NCBI GenBank assembly: GCA_032622095.1
Contig: CP136069.1
Coordinates: 190,207,122-190,271,121 of the forward strand
Length of the DNA: 64,000 bases
Reading direction: 5' to 3'
Source: Siphonodentalium dalli
Lineage: Eukaryota; Mollusca; Scaphopoda; Gadilida; Siphonodentaliidae
The translations under genes were made by a program, and so were the position numbers. Below, one piece after another: positions 1-11,050 of this stretch. The notes beneath the pieces were generated by a model that searched no databases, was not told the DNA's origin, and saw only the letters and a program-made list of their open reading frames with translations. Each line of letters starts with the position of its first letter. Position 1 is the first letter of the stretch.

Positions 1-18
1 ACTTTGGGCATTACTGTA
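1..18. mobile_element. End of a mariner-like palindromic MITE (family Q), cut by window edge
   Basis: The first bases end in GGGCATTACTGTA, identical to the right end of the complete family Q elements at 30135, 32634 and 35917. Like them, it stops at a TA dinucleotide. The duplicated copy of the following sequence at 15273 lacks this terminus, so the element inserted at a TA in copy 1 only. Short match, but to an exact terminus. Confidence 0.6.
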
Positions 19-1504
19 GTAGATTAGATCATTACATTTATCCAGTCTTTTTGAAAAGCCAACGAAAATCCTAACGGATGTATGTCTCGAGATTTGTCAA
101 TTATATTTCATTTCTACGACGACGCGACATTCCCAACATGACGTAATAAACCCACCTCGAAGACCTTTTGTTTCTTTTAGAACTCATATAAAGTTCTTTC
201 CATGCCTTTAATGGCTACTCCCAGATTTCAAGGAGCTCTGCTACAAGTAACCTGCGTGTTTATTCACATAGATTCAGGCTCTCTGTCTGATATTGTGATA
301 TGATAAGAAAAGCACGATGAATTATTACATTTTGCTTTTTCTGTCTTTTGTTCTTCCCACCATTGAGTTGAATCCTTAGATATATATTTTTGCATACCAA
401 GTTGTTACGGAGGCATAGGTAAACGACAATAGCCACATCTTTTGTATTGTCTTTGCATGCTATATAGTAGTGCTACTTTTAATGTTAATAACATGCAAAC
501 CTTATGATCTTCATATTATCACTGTGGACGGTAGTGATTATTTGTATGCTGTTTCATAGTGCTGTAATTCAAGGTCACTGGAAAATGATTTTATGGAGTT
601 ATAACAACAAACAATGTAGATTTCAACATCTATGCATCGCCGGTGATAACTGACGGTGTTTTAGAGATCAGGTTCAGTGTCATTTTATGCCTAAACATTG
701 ATAAATAGCGGTTTGAAAACAAATCTTGCCGACATGTTTGTGAAATTAGGATGTTCATCGTTGTATTGTCCACATCTGTTTTTGAGACAAATTTGGAATA
801 GAAATAGCCTATTGTATCACCGATATGAGGACAGCAAGTTTCGGATGTTATTTTTCTGATGTTTGCGAGAAAATAACATAATTCTACTCACAGTTCTGAC
901 TTATTTTCTCTTTTTCCGCATCGATTTACAGTACTATGAAAACATGTAGAAATAATTGGTTCTGTTCATACGCAGTGATAATGTTATGTAATAAAAACAC
1001 TAGATTTACTTTATAATTCTATCTGGTGCCATATAATTGAAACTTTTCTTCATAATTTTACCTAAGTGCCAATACATTCAATGGACAATGAATCTCTTAT
1101 TCTTGATGACTACTGAGGAATTTTATGAAATTTCTTACAATCTTTCTAATAAAACAGTATCTTTGAAATTACGGAAAAATTTATACTGAAATTTCTCACT
1201 ATTTCTACAATATTTCTACAAACAAATGTTGGATTTGGACATTACTAATACATTAAATTGAACATTCTTGATATCAAACATAACATAACTGATCAATGAA
1301 AATCCCTTTAATGACATTTAGAGAAGCGTTGGTTTGGATCCTGTTAAGTTCTTTAATCCGAACCTTCGTATGTGCAGACTCAAATTTGTATACTTATGTA
1401 TTTTGCAGTTAATGTACATTCCATTCGTTCGGAGTGTACCTGAACATATTTGAACTTGTTTCATGATCTTCGTTAAATAAAGTATTACGATGATACATGT
1501 TTGT

Positions 1505-1603
1505 GAATTAAATCACCCTGATACCCCTATGATAGTTGAATTAAATCGCCCTGATACCCCTATGGTAGTTGAATTAAATCGCCCTGATACCCCTGTGGTA
1601 GTT
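1505..1603 (+). repeat. 33-bp tandem repeat, 3 copies
   Basis: Three near-identical 33-bp units contain ATCGCCCTGATACCCCTATG. The second segment copy (about 16755) has one unit, so the expansion came after the duplication. Confidence 0.85.
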
Positions 1604-1658
1604 GAAAACGATTTCACGTGTTGCAGGAAGGTAGAAAAATAAGTATTTGGGGAGGCAT

Positions 1659-2005
1659 AACTGCCAGTTTAGCCTGTGTTAAATGTGACATTACTGGTTT
1701 GATGGGAGCTGGGCGGGGGCGGGGTTGGGGAGGGGGGGGGGGGGGTAACTGCCAGTGTAGCCTGTGTTAAATGTGACATCACTGGTTTGATGGGAGCGGG
1801 GCGGGGGAGGGGGTAACTGCCAGTGTAGCCTGTGTTAAATGTGACATTACTGGTTTGATGGGAGCGGGGGGAGGGGGGTAGCTGCCAGTGTAGCCTGTGT
1901 TAAATGTGACATTACTGGTTTGATGGGAGCGGGGCGGGGGAGGGGGGGGGGGGGGGGGTAACTGCCAGTGTAGCCTGTGTTAAATGTGACATTACTGGTT
2001 TGATG
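1659..2005 (+). repeat. G-rich minisatellite, 5 units
   Basis: Five units of about 65-100 bp begin AACTGCCAGTGTAGCCTGTG and pass through TGTGACATTACTGG. Four are followed by G tracts of variable length (about 1710-1746, 1797-1812, 1864-1878, 1928-1958). The homologous place in copy 2 (16842-16890) has one unit and no G tract. The G runs could form quadruplexes and make unit length assembly-sensitive. Confidence 0.8.
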
Positions 2006-2316
2006 GTAGCAGTAAATATTTGCTTACATTTTGAGAGTTCCACACATAGAAAATAAATAATGAGCCTTGTACCTTGTAATTGTAAAAAATTATATATCAT
2101 ATATAGAGGATCTCCAATGATGGGATACAAGATACAAGATTTTATGAAACGAGTTTGATAAATTTGATTCACAACGAGTCGTAGACCTCAAAGTGACTAG
2201 TTCCCATCTACATGTCAATGTCAACAACCATGATGAGATGTGAATCAAATTTATGAAACAAGTTTTATAAATCTTATATCCCAACAAAACGAGCTAAAGA
2301 TCTTGTATATCACATG
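2006..2316 (+). mobile_element. Interspersed repeat D2, left part (split by insertion)
   Basis: Matches 24781-25096 almost base for base, starting at TAGCAGTAAATATTTGC. It contains an internal inverted repeat (about 2119-2180 against 2232-2283). The match stops at an A-rich point and resumes at 4495, so D2 is interrupted here by 2317-4494. Class unknown; no coding capacity seen. Confidence 0.75.
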
Positions 2317-4494
2317 AAAACAAGAGTATCGCTAGGGCGTGGCAAAATACGCCCTTTAGCCATTTCGAATTGTACTATCACAAAATAAGATAATACTTTG
2401 AGCTTACATTTGAAGAAAATCTGATATACATGTACCCCTAATTTCAATGCCAAAATGTGGTCAAATTCTAAGTCGAAAAATGGCCATAACTCATGTAAAA
2501 ATAATTAGACAGAACCTTTATTAGCTCAACTTTACTTTGTAAAGTTTGAGCTATTGCCATGGCTTTGTCGTCCGTCGTGCGTGTGCGCGTGTGTACGTAA
2601 GGCGTCAACAATAGAGGCTACAGGTCGTACCTTTGATCGGATCATTATGAAATTTGTCATAGCTGTTGACATCAACATTTGTATCGGAATGATTCATTTT
2701 GGGGTCATTCGGGAAAAAAACATGGCCGCCAGTGGCCATCTTTGTTTTCAAAATTAAATCCATTAGCACGGGCCACAGGTCGCACTGTTTGTCTGATCAT
2801 CATGAAATTTGTCATGGATGTTAATATTGACATGTAGATGGGAACGAGTCATTTTGGGGTCATTCGGCTCAAAAACATGGCCGCCAGCAGCCATCTTGGA
2901 TTTTACTCTTTGTATGACTAAATCCTTTAGCACGGGCTACAGGTCGTACCTTTAGTCTGATCATCATAAAATTTGTCATGAATGTTAATAATGACATGTA
3001 GATGGGAACGAGTCATTTTGGGGTCATTTGGCCAAAAAACATGGCCGCCAGCAGCCAACTTGGATTTTACTCTTTGTATGACTAAATCCTTTACTAAATC
3101 CTTTACTCTTTGTATGACTAAATCCTTTACTAAATCCTTTACCTTTAGTCTGATTTCCGGGTCATTCAGACAAAAAACATGGCCGCCAGTGGCCATCTTG
3201 GATTTCAAAATTTAATCCATTAGCACGGGCCACAGGTCGTACCTTTAGTCTGATCGTCATAAAATTTGTCATTGATGTTAACGATGACATGTAGTGGGAA
3301 CGACTCATTTTGGGGTCATTCGGCTGAAAACATGGCCGCCAGCAGCCATCTTGGATTTTACTTTTCTCTTCATGTCTATAAACTAGTATTAGACATTCAA
3401 CTTTCCACATTCCTAATCGCTCCATTGACTGTAATATATTAAATTATTCCCTTTCCAAGTTGAGCTACAGTGTCATTGACACTTTCATTCAAACTTGGCC
3501 TGTAGTTTTAGCTGGGAAATACACATAACAGGTTTGGTTCAGCTCAAATAATCAAAACTGAAGTTATCGGTCGGAAACCAAAATGTTATGAAATTGGTCA
3601 AATTCTAAGTTGAAAAAGGGCCGTAACTCATGTAAAAATAATTGGACGGAACCCATATTCGAACTTGGCCTGTATCTTTAGCTGGGAAATACACATACCA
3701 ACTTTGGTTCAGATCAAATAATCCAAACTGGAGTTATCGGTCAGAAACCAAAAATGTTAACAGACGGTAAAATTCTAAGTTGCAAAAGGGCCGTAACTCA
3801 TGTAAAAATAATTGGACGGAACCCATATTCGAACTTGGCCTGTATCTTTAGCTGGGAAATACACATACCAACTTTGGTTCAGATCAAATAATCCAAACTG
3901 GAGTTATCGATCGGAAACCAAAAATGTTAACGGACGGACAGACAGACGGACGGACGGATGAACAAATGGGTAGATATGCAGCTCAGACCTATGTGGCTAG
4001 AAATGGTAATGTAGCTTTAGTTTTTATGTGGCTTCTCAAGTAGCCATAAAATTTTATGTGGCTATCAAGTAGTAGATAGTGATAAAACTCCAGATTATGG
4101 ATTCATAACATGTTGGAATTATAGCAGAAGAAGCTGATTAAAACTCAAAACTTGCACACAGCAACTGGGACAGTGGAATAGGAGAAACTGACAGGCCCGT
4201 GATTGGGTGGCTAGCCACATAAATGTCCGACATCTCCTATTGACAGGTCATGGATGTCTAAATCTATGGACTTTTTGTTTCCAAATTTTGAGTGACTACA
4301 AAATTAAATAAGCTGATTAGGCCAAATAGATCATTTTTGAACATCCATCTGAAAGCTGTTACGTGGCTAGCCACGCGTAACGGAAGTTATGCACATAAAT
4401 ATCCATTTTACACAATCTTAGCCACATAAGTAGTCATTAGTAAACACGGACGGACTGATAACATAATACGACCTTTTTTCAAAAAGGGCGTATA
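2317..4494 (+). mobile_element. 2.2-kb composite repeat inserted into D2
   Basis: The intact D2 copy at 24779-25488 lacks this block, so it defines an insertion. It starts CAAGAGTATCGCTAGGGCG and ends AAAAAGGGCGTATAAAAA, with a short inverted match (AATACGCCCTTT against AAAGGGCGTAT). Inside are two tandem modules of about 180 bp (around 3596-3945) with the phrase GGGCCGTAACTCATG, a CGGACGGACAGAC stretch near 3938, and a nested AGCTCAAC element at 2521-3489. Related modules occur inverted at 62060-62250. No protein coding seen. Confidence 0.65.
2521..3489 (+). mobile_element. AGCTCAAC-family repeat, copy 1
   Basis: Begins with a hairpin (AGCTCAACTT...AAGTTTGAGCT) and ends with AAGTTGAGCTACAG plus a second small hairpin (AGTGTCATTGACACT). 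The body is made of irregular direct modules around the phrase AACATGGCCGCCAGCAGCC. The surrounding repeat continues on either side (compare 3640-3660), which fixes the insertion. Other copies are at 25613-26618 and 59024-59811. ORFs here are by-products of the modules. Confidence 0.75.
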
Positions 4495-4904
4495 AAAACT
4501 AGAGCTTTATGCCCTTTTAACAAATCAAAATCTTTAAAAGAAGCTAAAAAATGCATGTAAAATGCTTACATGCATGGCTTTGTACAACAGTATTGCGCGC
4601 TCTGGCTTGCGACAAAAAATATAGTCACCCAATTTGCCTCTTTGTTTTTGTGCCTATTTTCATTAGTGCAATGAAGTTGGACAATAATTGAACTTTAATG
4701 AACAATGCAATCATGTCTGGTATTTGTGTCAAGAGCAGCTTTTCAAAAGAGTATAATGCTCGCTTTAATTTTTTTGGCGCGATGCCAAGTATCCCGGGAA
4801 TCACACAGTTATTTGTCACAAGTGAGATATAAGGAAATATGTAATGGCTTTTTTAATGATATATGGGTTTCATGTGATATATATACATATATACAACTAG
4901 AAGG
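4495..4904 (+). mobile_element. Interspersed repeat D2, right part
   Basis: Continues the match to the intact copy (25099-25488), from TAGAGCTTTATGCC to ATATATACATATATACAA. The 13-bp stretch GGAATCACACAGT near 4797 is absent from the other copy. Non-coding. Confidence 0.75.
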
Positions 4905-5235
4905 TGACCCGACTTCGTCCGGGGTTTGACCTTGAATTGACCGAAGGTCAAGGTCAGTTGGGGGTAACGATTTGACCCGTCCAAAACACTGCCCGGACAA
5001 AAGTACCCGTCGAAATCCATCCTGTTTTACCCGATTTGACCTTGAATTGATGATTTTGAAGGTCAAGGTCAGGTCGGGGTCACGATTTGACCCGTCCACT
5101 CAGTGGACAAAAGTAACCCTATGTATCAAATTTCGTGGAAATCCCATAAAAAACCGCGATTTGACCTTGAATTGACCCAATTTCAAGGTCAAGGTCACGT
5201 CACACGGGCAAATGAATATGCGTATGAGACTACTC
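4905..5235 (+). repeat. Interspersed repeat F, copy 1
   Basis: Starts near GACTTCGTCCGGGG and contains repeated TTGACCTTGAATTGA, AAGGTCAAGGTCA and CCGGACAAAAGTA phrases. It is homologous to 17991-18249, where the copy ends in ACAGACAGACAGAAG. Internally it repeats about every 110 bp. Class unknown; no coding seen. Confidence 0.65.
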
Positions 5236-5241
5236 ACACGA

Positions 5242-6066
5242 GTAAAGTGGGCGTGGCACTTTTTGGTACAGTGTGCGCTAAAAGTGGGCGTGGCACTTTT
5301 TGGTACACTTTTTGGTACAGCGTGCGCTAAAAGTGGGCGTGGCACTTTTTGGTACACTTTTTGGCAATTGTGCGCTGAAAGTGGGCATGGCACTTTTTGG
5401 TACATCGTGCGCTGAAAGTGGGCATGGCACTTTTTGGTACACTTTTTGGTAGAGCGTGCGCTAAAAGTGTGCGTGGCACTTTTAGGTACACTTTTTTGAA
5501 CACTTTTTGGTACAGTGTGCGCTGAAAGTGGGCGTGGCACTTTTTTGTACACTTTTTGGAACACTTTTTGGTACTGTGTGCGCTAAAGGTGGGCGTGGCA
5601 CTTTTTGGTACACTTTTTGGAACACTTTTTGGTACAGTGTGCGCTAAAAGTGGGCGTGACACTTGTTGGTACACTTATTGGTGCAGTGTGCGCTAAAAGT
5701 GGGCGTGGTACTTTTTGGTACACTTTTTGGTACAGTGTGCGCTAAAAGTTGGCGTGGCACTTTTTGGTACACTTTTTGGTACAGCGTGCGCTAAAAGTGG
5801 GCGTGGCACTTTTTGGAACAGCGTGCGCTGAAATTGGGCGTGGCACTTTTTGGTACACTTTTTGGTGCAGTGTGCGCTAAAAGTGGGCGTGGTACTTTTT
5901 GGTACACTTTTTGGTACAGTGTGCGCTAAAAGTTGGCGTGGCACTTTTTGGTACACTTTTTGGTACAGTGTGCGCTAAAAGTGGGCGTGGCACTTTTTGG
6001 AACAGCGTGCGCTGAAAGTGGGCGTGGCACTTTTTGGTACACTTTTTGGTACAGTGTGCTAAATGT
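5242..6066 (+). repeat. Minisatellite M1, forward half
   Basis: Tandem variants of a core reading AAAGTGGGCGTGGCACTTTT followed by one to three TGGTACACTTT blocks and GTGTGCGCT. Units are about 35-70 bp, depending on the number of spacer blocks. The array produces many long overlapping minus-strand ORFs rich in KKCHAHF-type peptides; these are repeat artefacts. Confidence 0.9.
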
Positions 6067-6069
6067 GGG

Positions 6070-6786
6070 CGTAAAAGTGCGACGCCCACTTTTATCGCAG
6101 ATTGTACCAAAAAGTGCCACTCCCACTTTTAACGCACAATGTACCAACAAGTGCCACGCCCACTTTTAACGCACATTGTACCAAAAAGTGCCAGGCCCAC
6201 ATTTGACGCAGATTGTACCAAAAATAGCCACGCTGACTTTTAACGCACAATGTACCAACAAGTGCCACGCCCACTTTTAACGCACATTGTACCAAAAAGT
6301 GCCACGCCCACATTTGACGCACACTGTGCAAAAAAGTGCCATGCCCACTTTTAACGCACATTGTACCAAAAAGTGCCAGGCCCACATTTGACGCACACTG
6401 TACCAAAAAGTGCCACGCTGACTTTTAACGCACACTGTACCAAAAAGTGTCACGCGCACTTTTAACACACACTGTACCAAAAAGTGTGGTGTACCAAAAA
6501 GTGCCACGCATACTTTTATCGCACACTGTACCAAAAAGTGTACCAAAAATTGCCACGCCCACTTTTAACGCACACTGAACTAAAATGTGTACTAAAAAGT
6601 GCCACGCCCACTTTTATCGCACTTTGTACCAAAAAGTGCCACGCCCACATTTGACGCACACTGTACCAAAAAGTTCCACGCACACTTTTACCGCACATTG
6701 TACCAAAGGGTGCCACGCCCACTGTACCAAAAAGTGCCACGCTGACTTTTAACGCACACTGTACCAAAAAGTGCCACACCCACTTA
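6070..6786 (-). repeat. Minisatellite M1, inverted half
   Basis: Same minisatellite as 5242-6066 but in the opposite orientation (TGTACCAAAAAGTGCCACGC, then CCACTTTTAACGCACA). The switch occurs near 6066-6090, making a head-to-head inverted repeat of about 1.5 kb. Confidence 0.9.
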
Positions 6787-7378
6787 TTTTTTTTCGTCCG
6801 CTAACATACTATAACAAAAATATCTTAGTGATGCAGCACTCAAATACAGCCATTTTCCAAAAGTCTGAACCCACCCGCATGCTATCTCTCCGTTGGCCGG
6901 GTTAGTTTGAGAGTACAGCGGTTAAAGTTTGCGCATCTACACTGCCTAGTCCGAGCGAAGCGAGGCGCTGAAAAAACAATTTTGTCGTCCGCCAACATAC
7001 GATACCAAAAATAGCTTAGTGATGCCGCACTCAAATACAGCCATTTACGGAGGAATTTTTCAAAAGTCTGAACCCACCCGCACGCTATCTCTCCGTTGGC
7101 CGGGTTACTTTGAGAGTACAGCGGTCAATGTTTGCACATCTTCATTACATAGTCCCAGCGAAGCGAGGCGTTGAAAAAATTAGTTTTTTGTCGTCCGCCG
7201 ACATACGATACAAAAAATAGCTTGGTGATGCGCACTCAAATACAGCCATTTACGGAGGAATTTTCCAAAAGTCTGAACCTATCCGCACGCTATATCTCCG
7301 TTGGTCGGGTTACTTTGAGAGTCAAAGTTTGCGCATCTTCACTACGCAGTCCGAGCGAAGCGAGTCGCTGAAAAATGT
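6787..7378 (+). repeat. About 195-bp tandem repeat, 3 copies
   Basis: Three units start near 6787, 6978 and 7182, each passing through TCGTCCGCCAACATACGATA, CTATCTCTCCGTTGGCCGGG and ending GAGCGAAGCGAGGCGCTG. The insert separates two parts of the inverted M1 minisatellite. Non-coding. Confidence 0.85.
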
Positions 7379-7382
7379 TTTT

Positions 7383-7530
7383 TTGTCATTGCCCACTTTG
7401 GAAACGCCCACTTATTACACACACTGTACCAAAAAGTGCCACGCTCACTTATAACGCACAATGTACAAAATGTGCCTCGCCCAGTTATAGCGCACAATGT
7501 ACCAAAAAGTGCCACTTATAACCCACTTAT
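7383..7530 (-). repeat. Minisatellite M1, detached inverted units
   Basis: About four more M1 units in inverted orientation (ACTGTACCAAAAAGTGCCAC) resume after the 195-bp tandem block, so that block lies inside the array. Confidence 0.8.
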
Positions 7531-7902
7531 AATTTTCTAATTGGATGACGTTTACAATAACCAATTTATTAGAAAAGCAGAATGATGACAAAACTGAAAT
7601 CAATTTAAAAATCAATTGCTTCCGTTCGAACCTATGTTTTACCTATGGACTGTAGTTTAGATAAACTTGAGAGTCCAACTATTTTTTCCCTCATTTAAAT
7701 ACGAGTAAAGCAGTTTATTAACCAAGGTATACATGCAACGCATTTGACGTGACGTTGCATGAGGATAAACAATTTACATAACAAGTAACTATTAATGCGG
7801 GGGGGGGGGGGGTCAGTAATATACCGGTACTCAATTTAATAATTACTGAAACTGACACATGTACAAGTAAATTCCCCATATTTAGCCGTCAACATCATTA
7901 TA
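7531..7902. other. Intergenic, nothing recognised
   Basis: AT-rich sequence with a G13 run near 7799-7812. No convincing ORF, splice-bounded exon or repeat match elsewhere in the window was found. Confidence 0.5.
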
Positions 7903-8165
7903 GAGAGCTCCGTTAGCGCAATCGGTAAAGTGAAATAACCCTTCTGCACCAGTGACAGACAATTGCTCTACGAACGACCAGGTGCGCGCCGTCAGTTCGA
8001 ATCCCGGTGGATCGAACAAAATCGCAAAACTGGCTGAGTGTGCCTGTCTGAGTCAGATAGTGTGCCTGGATGGATACTTCAAGAAACGACTCTCCCTAAC
8101 GGCGCGTGCTAGACTTTCTTGTGTTATCCCTGGTACTCTGTACCAAATAAAATCAATCAATCAAA
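7903..8165 (+). mobile_element. tRNA-derived SINE
   Basis: The head is tRNA-like: an A-box (TAGCGCAATCGG, 7914-7925) and a B-box (GTTCGAATCC, 7995-8004) followed by CGGTGG. The A-to-B spacing is about 70 nt, longer than in a working tRNA gene. After about 140 bp of body, it ends AAATAAAATCAATCAATCAA, an ATCA tail. Such elements are transcribed by RNA polymerase III and moved by a partner LINE (family knowledge). Target duplications are not clear. The 75-codon ORF across it is incidental. Confidence 0.85.
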
Positions 8166-9288
8166 TCGCGTTCGTTTGATGATGATATTATGAGGCAATA
8201 TAGATCAATTTGTTCCCGTTCCAATATCCTCATGAATTTTTTTACGAGTGCTCATTTGATGTAAAACGCCATCTTTTTCATCGTATATTTCATCATTATA
8301 TTGTTGTACTTTGCAGCTGTACTTTGTGGGAAAATTTCACCCATTATTGTATGTTATAACAATGCCTATTGGAAGTTTATGGCATATGAATGGAGATGTA
8401 GCGCAAGTGGGATGTACGCCAGGAATGTTGTGAGCTCTGTTCCTATGTTGATAAGAAAGAATCTTATCTTTTCAAACATTGGAAAGACATTCTGTATTAC
8501 ATATAATTGATATTTCTATCATATGGGCCATTTGCGACTGAATTAAATAAACTATATAATATACATGAATTTTTTTTTTTAACTGCATGCACCATTTTGG
8601 CCATCATCTCTGTTGATTGACGTATGACATGTGTTTCCAAATAAGTGTTTCTATGTCGTTTGGCGTTTAAACGATTATTCCATCGATCAGAGCATACACG
8701 ACTTGCTGGAAATCGAATTTTTCAACCGCGAAATCGGTTTTAAGTATCTAAACTGAACGCTGTGCGAGCTGAACTCTCAGATGCTATCGACCTTTAGCCA
8801 CGCCCACAAATCCCACAACTCTAATCACCGCCATCAACAAAATAGTTCCAAAGCACACACCACTGCTAATCAACAATTACCTTCAATTTAATCAAAGTAA
8901 TTAACTCACATATATAGCTATAGTCAATATCATCACGAATAACAAATTTCTCATCCCTTCGAACCCTTTCAAACAAATGCACAGTACAAGATTACTACAC
9001 CAAATTCCAACAGGCATGATGTACTATTAATGTTGGAAGCCATTTTAATTTTTCGCCTCGCCAAATTTTTTAAATCAGGATTTCTCCAATAATTATTCTC
9101 CCAGGACGGACGTGCATTAAGTAAGTACTCCATGCTTAGCCAACCGCGTATCGCCACCTTAAACACACTACCAAATGCTTTTAAGTTTCTTGAAATTCGT
9201 TTGTCAACATCCATATTCCCACCCATGTTATTAGAATTTATCATAACAAAAAATTCATTTCTTCCAATTAAAACATAAATACGCGCTC
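8166..9288. other. Intergenic; one very weak exon candidate
   Basis: Mostly unique AT-rich DNA. A 70-codon plus-strand ORF (8301-8510) follows an acceptor-like TTGTACTTTGCAG near 8303-8315. Its product is Cys- and Trp-containing but not recognised and has no homologue in the window. Nothing else seen apart from a T11 run near 8571. Confidence 0.3.
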
Positions 9289-9545
9289 AAACCTGTCAGC
9301 ATAAGTATATCAACAACTTCAAAACTTGTGTTACTATCAAGCTTCCCAAAGACCGATGTAGATAAGGTAGGTACACAAAACTTGAGCATGAGTATATCAA
9401 CAACTTCAAAGTGTTACAATCAAGCTTCCCAAAGACCGATGTAGATAAGGTAGGTACACCCTTCACAATGTCCGGTGTAGATAAGGTAGGTACACCTTCA
9501 CAATGTCCGGTGTAGATAAGGTATGTACACAAAATTTGAGCTTGA
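9289..9545 (+). repeat. Compound tandem repeat
   Basis: Two units of about 87 bp (containing CTTCCCAAAGACCGATGTAG) are followed by two 34-bp units (CTTCACAATGTCCGGTGTAG). All share GTAGATAAGGTAGGTACAC, so the shorter unit appears to be a derivative of the longer. Confidence 0.8.
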
Positions 9546-9560
9546 TTATGTCAGCAACTC

Positions 9561-9945
9561 AATCTATGCCATAAAATATAATTAAAATTCTATAATTCAT
9601 CACCATTTGGAACATCTGGGCCTCATAATGTGCCCAGAGAGTAATAGAAAATAACTGAAATCCTAGAAACATTTCCCCTGTTATGGCTCCCAGAATTCGA
9701 CAGATTTCAAACTATAAATGCATTTTCAATAGAAGGGGAATAACTCTATATCTAAAAGAGTTATTCCTCTTCTATTGAAAATAATTGACATTGTGCATAA
9801 ATTTGATAATAGAACAGACGCCAGTTTCTCAATAAAAACAACATGTTCACAGTTATCACATCGAATTAGTTGAAAATACAATGTTTTGGAGCTTATTCCT
9901 TCAAATGGTATATAAATTAATATGGAATATATTTTAAATAGGAGG
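9561..9945 (+). mobile_element. TTAA-type MITE family R, degraded copy
   Basis: Homologous to the interior of 39427-39942 and 56052-56515, including the central hairpin (TCAATAGAAGGGGAATAACT against AGTTATTCCTCTTCTATTGA, 9729-9781). The AAAGGYCCATTTAAT termini are not preserved. Confidence 0.75.
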
Positions 9946-9975
9946 AAGAGTACTGATGATAGACACCATAGTGTG

Positions 9976-10426
9976 GGTTACACTGGTGTAAATATTTCCC
10001 ATAGGCTTCAATGTTAACGTTTGTTGATCTGCATCAGAGGTCAAATGGAAACTGTTCAAACTGCCTTCGGATTATGTGAGCTTGACATCTGTGGAAACTT
10101 TCCCAATAAAAAAATCAACACCGTCTAGCAGGGAATCCACTTCAAATTTTCGTTTTTTCATGACTAGGGTCAGTTCCGCACTAAAAAAATATTGTCATTT
10201 TTTCAATCACACTTAAAATTTCTAAACAGCCACAACAGACTTCACCTTTAATGAATGGGCCTCTTGGCAAATGAAGTTTGTGGGAGAATGATTCCTTGAA
10301 TTTTTGTCAACAGTTTACATTTAATTCATGCAACCAATCACAGCCCAGAGTGTTTTAACTGTGAAACTCTATACTCCTCCCGCAACCGCAGAGGGAGCTG
10401 GCTATAGTATTTACACCAGTGTAACC
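9976..10426. mobile_element. TIR element W, 451 bp
   Basis: Perfect 19-bp terminal inverted repeats (GGTTACACTGGTGTAAATA) begin at 9976 and end at 10426, flanked by TGTG on both sides (9972-9975, 10427-10430), a likely 4-bp target duplication. The interior has no coding capacity, so it is a non-autonomous DNA element of unassigned superfamily. Only one copy is in this window. Confidence 0.8.
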
Positions 10427-11050
10427 TGTGATTGTTCCCTACTGAAACGTGCTGCTTGTGTTCGTGGAGATACATTCTGACAGTGTCGAGATCCCGAGAG
10501 GATCAGCCTTCATCATGTGACTCACGGAAGATCGTCGAAGAGTCCTTATTACTTACATACTTTGTGTTAAAATTTAAATTGATTATGAGTTGGAACCGTA
10601 AGAAATTGGAAACTTTAAAGAAACAGACCTATCGAAAAACTTATCAAAATGCTTTCAAGAGGAAAAAAAAATATTCTTATTATATTTTATATCTTTTTTA
10701 CTGACTGACACCCAGACAGAACGTGGGGAAATTTGCTTGTTTTTTTTTTGGCATCTACTTGAGTGGACAGTTTAGATTGCAGTGACTCAATTTGAAATGA
10801 AAATCGCTATAGTTTCAATCAAATGAAATTTTGATGGAAATGTTCACAGATAGACGTGTGATAATAATGACCTTTGCATCATACAACCATCAACGTATAT
10901 TATATATAGATTGATCATACAACCAATTGTTTTTCGAAGAAATTCTCCAATGGAATTTCCTTCTAATAAGCTTTCCATTAATGTATAATACTAAAATTTT
11001 CAGACTTTTAAAATCAGCTTGCCACCTAAACATACCCTATGCTTATGTCC
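10427..11050. other. Intergenic, nothing recognised
   Basis: AT-rich; T10 run near 10739. A 90-codon ORF (10432-10704) is Lys/Tyr-rich and ends in poly-A-like codons, as expected of AT-rich noise. No splice context. Confidence 0.45.

Larger units (their letters stand above)
17..2005 (+). repeat. Duplicated segment, copy 1 (partner 15273-16890)
   Basis: From the shared start GTAGTAGATTAGATC, about 1.5 kb runs collinearly with 15273-16790 with only scattered substitutions and small indels, for example a 3-bp CTG difference near 255 against 15510. The two copies are in direct orientation about 15.26 kb apart. Copy 1 carries tandem expansions at 1505-1603 and 1659-2005 that are single-copy in the partner. 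No long ORF and no clear TG...CA LTR structure was seen, so this is more likely a segmental duplication or a large non-coding repeat than a pair of LTRs. Confidence 0.85.

Noticed and set aside
5100-6779. A dozen overlapping ORFs of 67-154 codons in several frames
   Set aside because: All are translations of the M1 minisatellite (repeated KKCHAHF or VGVALFGT peptides) and appear on both strands; no start or splice context.
7903-8010. Functional tRNA gene
   Set aside because: A- and B-boxes are present but the region between cannot fold into a cloverleaf of normal length and a SINE body with ATCA tail follows.
8288-8510. Possible exon of an unknown secreted protein
   Set aside because: Acceptor-like sequence and 65 open codons, but no donor, homologue or neighbouring exon; listed only as a weak candidate.
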